Below are positions 1 to 5,491 of a stretch of 10,107 nucleotides of DNA, piece after piece. The stretch is taken from contig JAMFST010000547.1 of assembly GCA_026225435.1 (NCBI GenBank), positions 1 through 10,107 of the forward strand, written 5' to 3'. The notes below the pieces were generated by a model that saw only the letters and a list, made by a program, of their open reading frames with translations, was not told the DNA's origin and did not search any database. The position numbers were made by a program, and so were the translations under genes. The DNA is from Labilithrix luteola (GTDB lineage: Bacteria > Myxococcota_A > Polyangia > Polyangiales > Polyangiaceae). Numbering within the stretch: the stretch's first letter is position 1; every line of letters starts with the position of its first letter.

Positions 1-52
1 GAGCGTCGCGCGCGTCCCCTGCATCTCGATGAGGTGCGGGGGATGTTCGTTT
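1..52. other. Left edge, no gene assigned
   Basis: No complete gene fits here. On the plus strand the frame starting at base 1 stays open to a TGA at 85-87, so it could be the last 28 codons of an upstream gene. On the minus strand an ATG at 24-22 would begin a gene leaving the window after eight codons. Neither can be decided from so few codons. Confidence 0.3.
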
Positions 53-74
53 TTGTGGGCCCCGGTTTTTGTGG
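50..74 (+). repeat. Short direct repeat TTTTTGTGG
   Basis: The 9-mer TTTTTGTGG occurs at 50-58 and again at 66-74, with a period of 16 bp, just ahead of the first gene. The first copy contains the TTGTGG used below as a candidate -35 element. It may be chance or a small regulator site. Confidence 0.4.
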
Positions 75-82
75 CATAGCGT
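53..82 (+). promoter_or_regulatory. Candidate promoter of the Cys-rich lipoprotein gene
   Basis: A -35-like TTGTGG (53-58) and a -10-like TAGCGT (77-82) are separated by 18 bp. The -10 ends 7 nt before the ATG at 90, so transcription would start at or next to the start codon. No Shine-Dalgarno sequence is present. The same TAGCGT-N7-start arrangement recurs at 4441-4454, which strengthens the call. The assignment rests on pattern only. Confidence 0.5.
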
Positions 83-89
83 CCTGACG

Positions 90-620
90 ATGAGAACGCG
101 TGGGCGGTTTCGGTGGGCGCCTTGGGCTGCGACCGTGCTTGCGGGGGCGGCGTTGACCGCTGCGCAGGCTTGCTCGACGAGCACGAGCGATGCTCCGGCC
201 GCTTGCACTCCGGGTGGAGCGGCCTGTGCCGCAGGCGACACCTGCTGGCCGACGCAGACGACCGGCGACTACCGCTGCGTGACGGCGCTGGCGGCGGCCG
301 GCTTCGGGACCGCGTGCGAGAACACGCTTGGCGTCGCGACGTGCGGCGCGGGGCTGACGTGCGACGAGCCGTCCGCGGGGGAGGGGACCTGCACGAGCTA
401 CTGCAGCACCACCGTCGCATGCCCGGCGGGGCACGGGTGCTACCAGCTCGCGTCCGGCGATGCGGTGCTGACGATCTGCCGCGCGACGCCGGACGGCGGC
501 ACGCAACTGGGGGTCAACCTGCTCGATGGCGGGAGCGCGCCGGAGGTGCCGGACGATGGCGGCATCGTCTCGGATCCGTCGTTCGACGCGAGCTTCGAGG
601 CGGGCGAGCTGCCGCAGTGA
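90..620 (+). CDS. Cys-rich secreted lipoprotein of unknown function
   Basis: This encodes 176 aa. Residues 1-27 form an export signal with a basic n-region (MRTRGRFRW) and an Ala-rich hydrophobic core, ending in AAQAC. C28 is the probable lipidation site, although the lipobox lacks the usual Leu at -3. The mature part has twelve further Cys (39, 46, 52, 63, 76, 85, 91, 101, 105, 111, 117, 130). This is an even number, and the spacing is typical of disulfide-rich surface lipoproteins common in large myxobacterial genomes. The tail (about 134-176) is rich in Asp and Gly and probably disordered. A TTG at 69 in the same frame would add seven residues, but the ATG at 90 directly precedes the basic n-region and sits 7 nt after a -10-like TAGCGT. 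The gene stands alone and is convergent with the next. No enzyme motif is visible; a structural, adhesive or binding role is only a guess. Confidence 0.8.
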   Translation: MRTRGRFRWAPWAATVLAGAALTAAQACSTSTSDAPAACTPGGAACAAGDTCWPTQTTGDYRCVTALAAAGFGTACENTLGVATCGAGLTCDEPSAGEGTCTSYCSTTVACPAGHGCYQLASGDAVLTICRATPDGGTQLGVNLLDGGSAPEVPDDGGIVSDPSFDASFEAGELPQ

Positions 621-628
621 GCAGCCGG

Positions 629-644
629 CTCCGCGCTCGCGGAG
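629..644. terminator. Hairpin between convergent genes
   Basis: CTCCGCG (629-635) and CGCGGAG (638-644) are perfect inverted repeats. Allowing a GCTC loop, the stem is six G/C-rich pairs. It lies in the 24-bp gap between the stop codons of two convergent genes and could terminate both. There is no T-tract on either side, so intrinsic termination is uncertain. Confidence 0.45.
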
Positions 645-1160
645 TCAGCCCTCGACGGTGACGATCTGTACAGAGCTGCCGAGACCGCTCTTCGTCGACG
701 TGACGACGACGCGTAACGGGACGGCGGCGTCGGCTGCATCGAGGGTGCGCTCGAGCCCTTCGCCGCTGCCGCTGGCCGGGCGTTCGCGGGCCGGGATGAA
801 GCCCTTCAGGTGCGTGCGGTAGAAGTCGTCGACCTGCGCGGTCTGGTCCGCCGTGCCCAGGGTGACCTCGCAGCGGCGCTTGCCGTCGATGGTGGTGACG
901 AGCGCGCCGAGGATCTTCGCGCCGGGGTAGAGCGGGACGATCTTGGGGAAGCCGTCGGGCAGGCGATCGCCGGTGAGCAAGATGGGCGCACCCGTGGCCG
1001 GGTCGACCAGCGCGGTGCCGGCGTCGAAGCCGGAGTCGGGGCGCGAGTGACGGGCCTCGGCGCGCGCGTCGCTCTTGCCGGCCGAGCGGCATCCGGCGAT
1101 CGAAGTGACGGAGACGGTGAGACCGGCGACGACGAGCGCGCGGCGAACGGGAGACTTCAC
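645..1160 (-). CDS. Small periplasmic lipoprotein with YPGA/FY motifs
   Basis: This encodes 171 aa from a GTG at 1160-1158. The signal peptide starts VKSPVRR, has a hydrophobic core and ends in a canonical lipobox IAGC, so C24 is lipidated. The mature protein has a polar linker (25-50). A compact domain follows with PDGFPK, LYPGA and DDFYRTHL segments, like small myxobacterial lipoproteins in which a YPGA strand is followed by an FY-containing helix; no function is known. The gene overlaps the upstream GNAT gene by 4 nt (GTGA, 1157-1160), so translation is probably coupled, and it has no good Shine-Dalgarno of its own. This overlap and the lipobox fix the start. A longer open frame reaching 1601 is the antiparallel shadow through the GNAT gene. 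Confidence 0.8.
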   Translation of the reverse strand: MKSPVRRALVVAGLTVSVTSIAGCRSAGKSDARAEARHSRPDSGFDAGTALVDPATGAPILLTGDRLPDGFPKIVPLYPGAKILGALVTTIDGKRRCEVTLGTADQTAQVDDFYRTHLKGFIPARERPASGSGEGLERTLDAADAAVPLRVVVTSTKSGLGSSVQIVTVEG

Positions 1161-1681
1161 GTGCCGCTTGTCGCCCGTCGCTCGAAGAGAAGCAACTCGA
1201 CGAAGTCGTGGTCGCGCGTGCCGGCGCGGGCGAAGCCGCACTTCTCGAGGACGCGGATGGATGCCGTGTGCCAGGTGGGCGTGACGGCGAAGATGCATCC
1301 GGCGCCCGCCTCGAACGCCCAGTCCATCACCGAGGCGAGCGCTTCGGTCGCGTAGCCGTGCCCCTGCGAGGTGCGCTCGATGCCGTAGCCGACCTCGGTG
1401 CAGCCGCCTTCGTCGGGGCGGCCGTGGAAGACGACGCTGCCGACGACCCGCTTCTCCTTCGGATCGAGGATCAGGTGGTCGCCCCAGAGGAGGCGCTCGG
1501 GCTCGGCGCGGATCGCCTCGAGCGAGGTGGAGAACGCTTGCTCGACGAGCGACTTGCCGGGCCACGCCGAGGGCATGCTCGCCTGCGCCAGCTGCTCGCA
1601 CGCGCGCCGGTCATCACGGAAGATGGCTTCCACCATCTCCACCGTGATCGGCACGAGCTCGAGCCGCTCCGTCCTGCGCAT
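1157..1681 (-). CDS. GNAT-family N-acetyltransferase (RimJ/RimL-like)
   Basis: This encodes 174 aa, the normal size for the Acetyltransf_3 group of GNAT enzymes, which move acetyl from acetyl-CoA to an amine such as a protein N-terminus or small molecule in the cytoplasm. The N-terminal strand TERLELVP is typical of RimJ/RimL-type members. The acetyl-CoA pyrophosphate-binding motif is SQGHGYATEAL (about 105-115), preceded by the strand EVGYGIE and followed by the helix of motif A. The late motif TASIRVLEKCGF (139-150) is the classical motif-B region. The substrate cannot be read from sequence. It is the first gene of a two-gene operon with the lipoprotein at 645-1160. The start is the ATG at 1681, six nt after a minus-strand TACTCT. 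An upstream extension to 1924 would run through the divergent gene and is rejected. Confidence 0.88.
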   Translation of the reverse strand: MRRTERLELVPITVEMVEAIFRDDRRACEQLAQASMPSAWPGKSLVEQAFSTSLEAIRAEPERLLWGDHLILDPKEKRVVGSVVFHGRPDEGGCTEVGYGIERTSQGHGYATEALASVMDWAFEAGAGCIFAVTPTWHTASIRVLEKCGFARAGTRDHDFVELLLFERRATSGT

Positions 1682-1687
1682 CAGGCA

Positions 1688-1697
1688 AGAGTACACT
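1688..1697. promoter_or_regulatory. Overlapping divergent -10 elements (bidirectional promoter)
   Basis: Only 29 bp (1682-1710) separate the divergent start codons. On the plus strand TACACT (1692-1697) ends 13 nt before the ATG at 1711. On the minus strand TACTCT (1693-1688) ends 6 nt before the ATG at 1681. The two hexamers share the self-complementary TA at 1692-1693. Each -35 would lie inside the opposite coding region; I see no strong -35 match on either side. Confidence 0.5.
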
Positions 1698-1710
1698 CGC
1701 CGATCGCGAC

Positions 1711-2469
1711 ATGGATCCCCACTACGCCTGGCTCGCCTTCTGGCTCCCCGCTTCCCTCTTTGACGCGTCGGGCCTTCCACCTGCGTCATCGGGTGTGGCA
1801 TCCGCGAGCGCGTGCCCCGCCGACATGGCGCTGGTGGAGCACGACCACTCGGAGAAGGTCGATCACGTCTGCACCGATCAGCGCGGCAAGCACTGCTTCG
1901 CGTACACGCCCAACGTGACGACACGCAGCGGAGCGGTGCAGCACGTGCGCACCTGCATGGACCGCTACGAGGCGCCGAACCAGCGCGGCGCCAAGCCCCT
2001 GGTGGAGCTCTCGGGCGACGAGGCGGAGGCCTGGTGCACCGCCAAGGGGAAGCGGCTGTGCGGCGAGAGCGAGTGGGAGAGCGCCTGCGAGGGCGATCAA
2101 GCGCTCCCGTGGGTGTACGGCTGGAAGGTCGACACCACCGTCTGCGACTCGGACAAGTCGTGGCGGCAGTTCGACGAGAAGGCGCTCATGTCCGCGGATC
2201 CCGCGATCCGCATGCGCGAGAGCGATCGGCTGTGGCAAGGCGAGCCCAGCGGTCAGCGCGCGAGCTGCGTGTCGTCGGACGGCGTGGTCGACCTCACCGG
2301 CAACGTCGAGGAGTGGGTGACGTCGCGCCCCGAGCATCGCTTCCGCTTGTCGCTCATGGGCGGCTTCTGGGCGAAGCCGTGGACCGGATGCCGCGGGACC
2401 AATGACGCGCACTCGCCCGACTTCCGCTTCTACGAAGTCGGGTTTCGCTGCTGTGAAGATCCGCGCTGA
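1711..2469 (+). CDS. FGE-sulfatase-fold (SUMF1-like) protein, catalytic Cys absent
   Basis: This encodes 252 aa. Residues 1-34 form a hydrophobic, signal-like leader with no basic residue, ending at SASAC (C35), so export or lipidation is possible but weak. The rest matches the formylglycine-generating-enzyme fold (FGE-sulfatase, PF03781). Family landmarks in order are CPADMALV (35-42), CMDRYEAPN (83-91), GDEAEAWCTAKGKRLCGESEWESACEG (about 101-127), DLTGNVEEWV, MGGFWAKPW and a C-terminal YEVGFRCC. In true FGE the two copper-binding cysteines lie in the segment after GGS. Here that segment is AKPWTGCRGTND and is shortened, so both are missing; the single Cys aligns with a later, non-catalytic position. 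It is therefore probably a binding or structural member, not a sulfatase activator. The start is the ATG at 1711, the first in frame. Confidence 0.82.
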   Translation: MDPHYAWLAFWLPASLFDASGLPPASSGVASASACPADMALVEHDHSEKVDHVCTDQRGKHCFAYTPNVTTRSGAVQHVRTCMDRYEAPNQRGAKPLVELSGDEAEAWCTAKGKRLCGESEWESACEGDQALPWVYGWKVDTTVCDSDKSWRQFDEKALMSADPAIRMRESDRLWQGEPSGQRASCVSSDGVVDLTGNVEEWVTSRPEHRFRLSLMGGFWAKPWTGCRGTNDAHSPDFRFYEVGFRCCEDPR

Positions 2470-2584
2470 CTGGGCCCGCGCCTGGACCCACGGAGCCGAG
2501 CGACCGCCGCACGGAAAAAACTTACCGAAGCTCTGCCGGAGTATCGCATTGCGAACGTGGCAATTCTGCGCCCATCATCCGGTC
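2470..2584. other. Intergenic gap before the receiver gene
   Basis: These 115 bp have no coding potential that I credit. An imperfect inverted repeat just after the stop codon (TGGGCCC near 2471 and GGACCCA near 2485, one mismatch) could be a weak terminator. An A6 run follows at about 2515-2520. The 3' end carries the candidate promoter of the next gene. Confidence 0.35.
2549..2578 (+). promoter_or_regulatory. Weak candidate promoter of the receiver gene
   Basis: TTGCGA (2549-2554) and CATCAT (2573-2578) are 18 bp apart. The second hexamer ends 6 nt before the ATG at 2585, matching the spacing at other genes here. CATCAT is a poorer -10 match than the others, so this is the least certain member of the set. 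Confidence 0.35.
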
Positions 2585-2953
2585 ATGGGGTGCGAAGCCG
2601 TTCTGGTCGTCGAGGATGACGACGACGCTCGAGAGACGCTGTGTGAAGCCCTCGAAGACGAGGGCTACTGGGTCTTCCGCGCCGCCAACGGGCTCGAGGC
2701 GCTCGGCATCCTGCGCAACATGAGCCACCAGTGCCTCATCTTGCTCGATATCAACATGCCGATCATGAACGGATATCAATTCATGGATCGCTTGAAGGAG
2801 CTGCCCGACTCGCCGCACGCTCGCCACGTCATCGTCGTCGCCGCCGCGTCCAACGACGTGCCGCCGGGCACGCCGGTGGTGAAGAAGCCGGTCGATATGA
2901 AGCTGCTCCTCCGCTACATGGCCGCGCACGACGACGAGCACGTCAGCCACTAG
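2585..2953 (+). CDS. Single-domain response regulator (CheY-like receiver)
   Basis: This encodes 122 aa, exactly one receiver domain with no output domain, so it should act by protein-protein contact or as a phosphorelay shuttle in the cytoplasm. The Mg-binding acidic pair is D11/D12 in VVEDDDD, the phospho-acceptor is D55 in LLDINMPIMNGYQF, and the conserved Lys is K101 in VVKKPVD. The switch Thr/Ser at the end of strand 4 appears to be replaced: the segment reads HVIVVAAASND, placing Ala at about residue 86. Phosphorylation remains possible, but signal transmission may differ from CheY. No histidine kinase is adjacent, so it is an orphan. The start is the ATG at 2585. The same frame is open back to 2402, but that part overlaps the preceding gene and has no domain similarity. 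Confidence 0.88.
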   Translation: MGCEAVLVVEDDDDARETLCEALEDEGYWVFRAANGLEALGILRNMSHQCLILLDINMPIMNGYQFMDRLKELPDSPHARHVIVVAAASNDVPPGTPVVKKPVDMKLLLRYMAAHDDEHVSH

Positions 2954-2960
2954 AACCGCT

Positions 2961-2978
2961 GTAGGCAGTGCTGCTTAC
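2961..2978 (+). terminator. Hairpin after the receiver gene
   Basis: GTAGGCAG (2961-2968) and CTGCTTAC (2971-2978) can pair over eight positions in RNA, one being G-U. It lies 7 nt after the stop codon at 2953. No clear T-run follows, so it is a plausible but unproven terminator. Confidence 0.4.
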
Positions 2979-3017
2979 ATTGCTGGCAGCTTCGGTGATC
3001 GGATCGCCGCGCTCGGG

Positions 3018-3023
3018 TACACT
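3018..3023 (+). promoter_or_regulatory. Candidate -10 element of the HExxE lipoprotein gene
   Basis: TACACT, the same hexamer as at 1692-1697 and again preceded by G, ends 11 nt before the ATG at 3035. The leader would be only about 5 nt long. No convincing -35 is visible and there is no Shine-Dalgarno. Confidence 0.4.
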
Positions 3024-3034
3024 TCACGTCGTTC

Positions 3035-4423
3035 ATGACGTTGAACCGCCTGCGGTACGGGTCCTTCTCGCTTCTTGTCTTCTGTGCGATTCCCGGGCTC
3101 GCAGCCGCGTGCGGCGGCGGAGGATCGAGCAGCGACCCTCCCTTGCTGAGCGGTGACGACAGCGGTTCGCCCGTGTTCGACGCCGGCATCCTCGGCGCCG
3201 CCGATTCCGCCGCCGATGCCGATGCCGACGCCGGGCCGAACGATCCCGGCCTCGCGGAGCTCGATGCCAGCTACCCCGCGGTGACGGTGGACATCGCGCA
3301 GATCACGCTCAACAGCGGGGGGAAGGTGCTCTCGGCGCCGCACATCGTGACCGTCGTCTGGAAGGACGACCCGAACCTCGCGCAGATCGAGGCCTTCGCC
3401 GGCGCCATCGGCTCGTCGACCTACTGGAGCTCGACGACCGCGGAGTACGGCGTCGGCGCCGCGACCAACGAGAACCTGGAGATCGCGACCGCCGCGCCGT
3501 CGTCGCTGTCGGAGGACTCGCTCGACTCCTTCGTCACCAGCAACGTGAAGAGCGGCGCCTGGCCGGCCTACACCGACCAGACCGTGTACATGATCTACAT
3601 CCCGCAAGCGGTGTCGTTCACCACCGTCGACGGGACGGGCAAGGTGGTGGACGCCTGCTCCACGGTGGCCGGCTACCACACCGAGACCGGCTACGACTCC
3701 GAGTCGGGGCCGTACTATCCCTACGGCGTCATCCCCGAGCTGTGCGCCGTCGGCGACCCCACCGTGCCGACGTTGCTCGCCAGCGTGACGGCGACCGCGG
3801 CGCACGAGATCATCGAGTCGGTGACCGATCCGCTGCCCGACGTGGCGCCAGGGTGGCTCTACTTCGACCAGCAGCACTACTCGTTCGAGATGTACAACGA
3901 CGAGCAGGACGAGATCGCCGACGCCTGCGAGAACTACCTCGCCTCCTACTACCAGGAGGGGGCCGACCTGCCGTTCTACGTGCAGCGCACCTGGTCGAAC
4001 GAGTCGGCTGCTGCCGGTCACGACCCCTGCGTGCCGCTGGCGCCGAGCGAGCCGTACTACAACATCTCGATCAGCGACCCGGACACGGTGACGGTCACCG
4101 CCGATGACGGGACGCGGCACAGCTCCGAGGGCTACCGCATTCCACCGGGCTCGACGCGCACCATCCCGTTCACCTTCGTGAGCGACGTGCCGACCGACGG
4201 CGGCTGGTTCCTCTCCGCCATCGAAGGGAACGTGATCGACGAGGTATCGCCGTCCCGCCTCACGATCAGCGTCGACACGCCGCAGGGTGTCAATGGTCAG
4301 ACCGGCTCGATAACTGTGACGGTGAACAGTGTGGGCGACACCACGGCCCAGCTCATCACCATGAAGTCACGCCGCGGTGACACACCGGGTCGATACATGC
4401 CGATCCTCATCGGCACCTACTGA
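3035..4423 (+). CDS. Lipoprotein with HExxE motif, EXORDIUM/phosphate-induced-like
   Basis: This encodes 462 aa. The signal peptide (1-25) ends in LAAAC, making C26 the lipid anchor. It is followed by a GGGGSSS stretch and an Asp/Ala-rich flexible spacer (about 27-75). The core domain (about 80-335) contains APHIVTVVW (101-109), Tyr-rich strands, AAHEIIESVTDP (255-266) and DEIADACENY (292-301). The order of an AHE-xx-E motif followed by an (E)I-x-D-x-C motif resembles the phosphate-induced-1/EXORDIUM family (PF04674) and its bacterial relatives. H257, E258, E261 and perhaps D296 could bind a metal, but protease activity is not shown for the family as far as I know. The C-terminal part (about 340-462) is rich in Thr/Val/Ser and looks like a beta-sandwich. 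The gene stands alone between two promoters. The start is the ATG at 3035, next to NRLR and the hydrophobic core. Confidence 0.78.
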   Translation: MTLNRLRYGSFSLLVFCAIPGLAAACGGGGSSSDPPLLSGDDSGSPVFDAGILGAADSAADADADAGPNDPGLAELDASYPAVTVDIAQITLNSGGKVLSAPHIVTVVWKDDPNLAQIEAFAGAIGSSTYWSSTTAEYGVGAATNENLEIATAAPSSLSEDSLDSFVTSNVKSGAWPAYTDQTVYMIYIPQAVSFTTVDGTGKVVDACSTVAGYHTETGYDSESGPYYPYGVIPELCAVGDPTVPTLLASVTATAAHEIIESVTDPLPDVAPGWLYFDQQHYSFEMYNDEQDEIADACENYLASYYQEGADLPFYVQRTWSNESAAAGHDPCVPLAPSEPYYNISISDPDTVTVTADDGTRHSSEGYRIPPGSTRTIPFTFVSDVPTDGGWFLSAIEGNVIDEVSPSRLTISVDTPQGVNGQTGSITVTVNSVGDTTAQLITMKSRRGDTPGRYMPILIGTY

Positions 4424-4440
4424 CGCCGGAAAAAATCCGC

Positions 4441-4446
4441 TAGCGT
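4441..4446 (+). promoter_or_regulatory. Candidate -10 element of the 2-oxoacid dehydrogenase operon
   Basis: TAGCGT ends 7 nt before the GTG at 4454, identical in sequence and spacing to the element ahead of the gene at 90. A CTGACG at 4420-4425, overlapping the preceding stop codon, is a possible but closely spaced -35. Expression would be leaderless. This element argues for 4454 over the GTG at 4445, which lies inside it. Confidence 0.5.
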
Positions 4447-4453
4447 GCGCGCC

Positions 4454-5491
4454 GTGATCGCCACCGAAGCGAAAAGCGAAAACGGGACCTCGGCTCAGCT
4501 TTCCCCGGAGCTCCTCCTCCAGATCCACGACCACATGCTGATGACACGCGTCCTCGAGGAGCGCCTCATTCGCATGCAGAAGCAGGGGGACGGGTACTTC
4601 TGGATTGGCGGACCGGGCGAGGAAGCCTTCAACATCCCGCTCGGCCTGCTGGTCGATCGCGGGCTCGGGCCGGCGCATGATTACCTGCACCTGCACTACC
4701 GCTCGACCGGCACGGCCATCGCCATGGGCGCCGATCCGGTCGACGCCATCCGCCAGATGAAGAACGTCGCCAGCGACCCGTTCTCCGGCGGGCGTAACTT
4801 CGCGGCGCACACCGCCATCTTCGACTGGAACCTGGTGCCCATCAGCTCCCCCATCGAGGTGCAGTTCTCGATGGCGCCGGGCACGGCCATGGCGCAGAAG
4901 CGGCACGGCGGTCGCGGAATCACCATCGTGCAAGGCGGCGACGCCGGTACGGCGGAAGGGGATTTCGCGACCTGCCTCATCTGGTCGTCGCGCCCGAAGC
5001 AGGAGCTGCCCGTCCTGATGATCGTGACGAACAACCAGTACGGAATCAGCACGCCGGCGGCGACGCAGCACGGCGAGAAGCTGATCGCCGATCGCGCCAA
5101 CGCCTTCGGCATCCAGACGGCGCTGATCGACGGGAACGATCCCGAGGCGTCGTACCGCGGCCTCAAGAAGGCGATGGACTACGTGCGCACCGAGCGAAAG
5201 CCGTTCCTCGTCGAGGCGCGCGTGTCGCGTCTGCACGGGCACTCGTCGTCGTCGGGGGCGAACTTCGTCGAGGACGAGGTGGACTGCCTGCGCACGTTCC
5301 AGAAGAAGCTGGAGGAGCGCGGGCTGTCGACGCGCGCGAAGATGGACGAGCAGCGCGAGCGCTACACGCAGCACCTGCTCGACGCGTTGAAGAAGGTTCG
5401 CGAGGAAGCGCCGCCGACGCCCGAGAGCGCGTTCGACCACGTCTTTGCGACGACCAACAAGGCGGGCCAGGTCCCGGGAGGGGTGCGCTGA
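4454..5491 (+). CDS. 2-oxoacid dehydrogenase E1 alpha subunit (branched-chain type)
   Basis: This encodes 345 aa, normal for the family. The subunit binds thiamine diphosphate (ThDP) and, with E1 beta, decarboxylates a 2-oxoacid and passes the acyl group to the E2 lipoyl domain. Visible landmarks are GGPGEEAFNI (52-61), HYRSTG (81-86), the strand PISSPI (129-134), and the ThDP motif starting at G162-D163-A164 with TAEGDF and ending TNNQYGIST (192-200). RLHGHSSSSGANF matches the loop after the conserved His pair. Similarity to branched-chain E1 alpha (BCKDHA-like: SSPIEVQ, ISTP, DGND) is clearer than to pyruvate-specific E1, but the substrate is not settled. The canonical GDG/GEG appears as GDA. 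The GTG at 4454 is preferred; a GTG at 4445 would add three residues. The stop codon overlaps the E1-beta ATG by one base (TGATG). Confidence 0.9.
   Translation: MIATEAKSENGTSAQLSPELLLQIHDHMLMTRVLEERLIRMQKQGDGYFWIGGPGEEAFNIPLGLLVDRGLGPAHDYLHLHYRSTGTAIAMGADPVDAIRQMKNVASDPFSGGRNFAAHTAIFDWNLVPISSPIEVQFSMAPGTAMAQKRHGGRGITIVQGGDAGTAEGDFATCLIWSSRPKQELPVLMIVTNNQYGISTPAATQHGEKLIADRANAFGIQTALIDGNDPEASYRGLKKAMDYVRTERKPFLVEARVSRLHGHSSSSGANFVEDEVDCLRTFQKKLEERGLSTRAKMDEQRERYTQHLLDALKKVREEAPPTPESAFDHVFATTNKAGQVPGGVR
5476..5483 (+). promoter_or_regulatory. Strong Shine-Dalgarno of the E1-beta gene
   Basis: GGGAGGGG ends 7 nt before the ATG at 5491 and contains the GGAGG core. It is the only strong ribosome binding site I see in the window. 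It supports independent initiation at this operon-internal gene, in contrast to the SD-less genes at the heads of transcription units. Confidence 0.7.

Noticed and set aside
1208..1918. Plus-strand open frame (236 aa) opposite the GNAT gene
   Set aside because: Antisense shadow; the GNAT motifs on the minus strand are decisive, and it also overlaps the FGE-like gene in another frame.
1711..2469. Active formylglycine-generating enzyme (sulfatase maturation)
   Set aside because: Both catalytic copper-binding cysteines are missing in the segment after GGF, and no sulfatase gene is adjacent.
2975..4120. Long minus-strand open frame (381 aa) opposite the HExxE lipoprotein gene
   Set aside because: Arg/Val/Gly/His-rich translation without domain motifs; a high-GC antisense shadow of a gene with signal peptide and recognisable motifs.
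4424..4440. Terminator between the HExxE lipoprotein and the E1 operon
   Set aside because: Only a 4-bp CGGA/TCCG pairing around an A-run; too weak to support, and the region serves as promoter.
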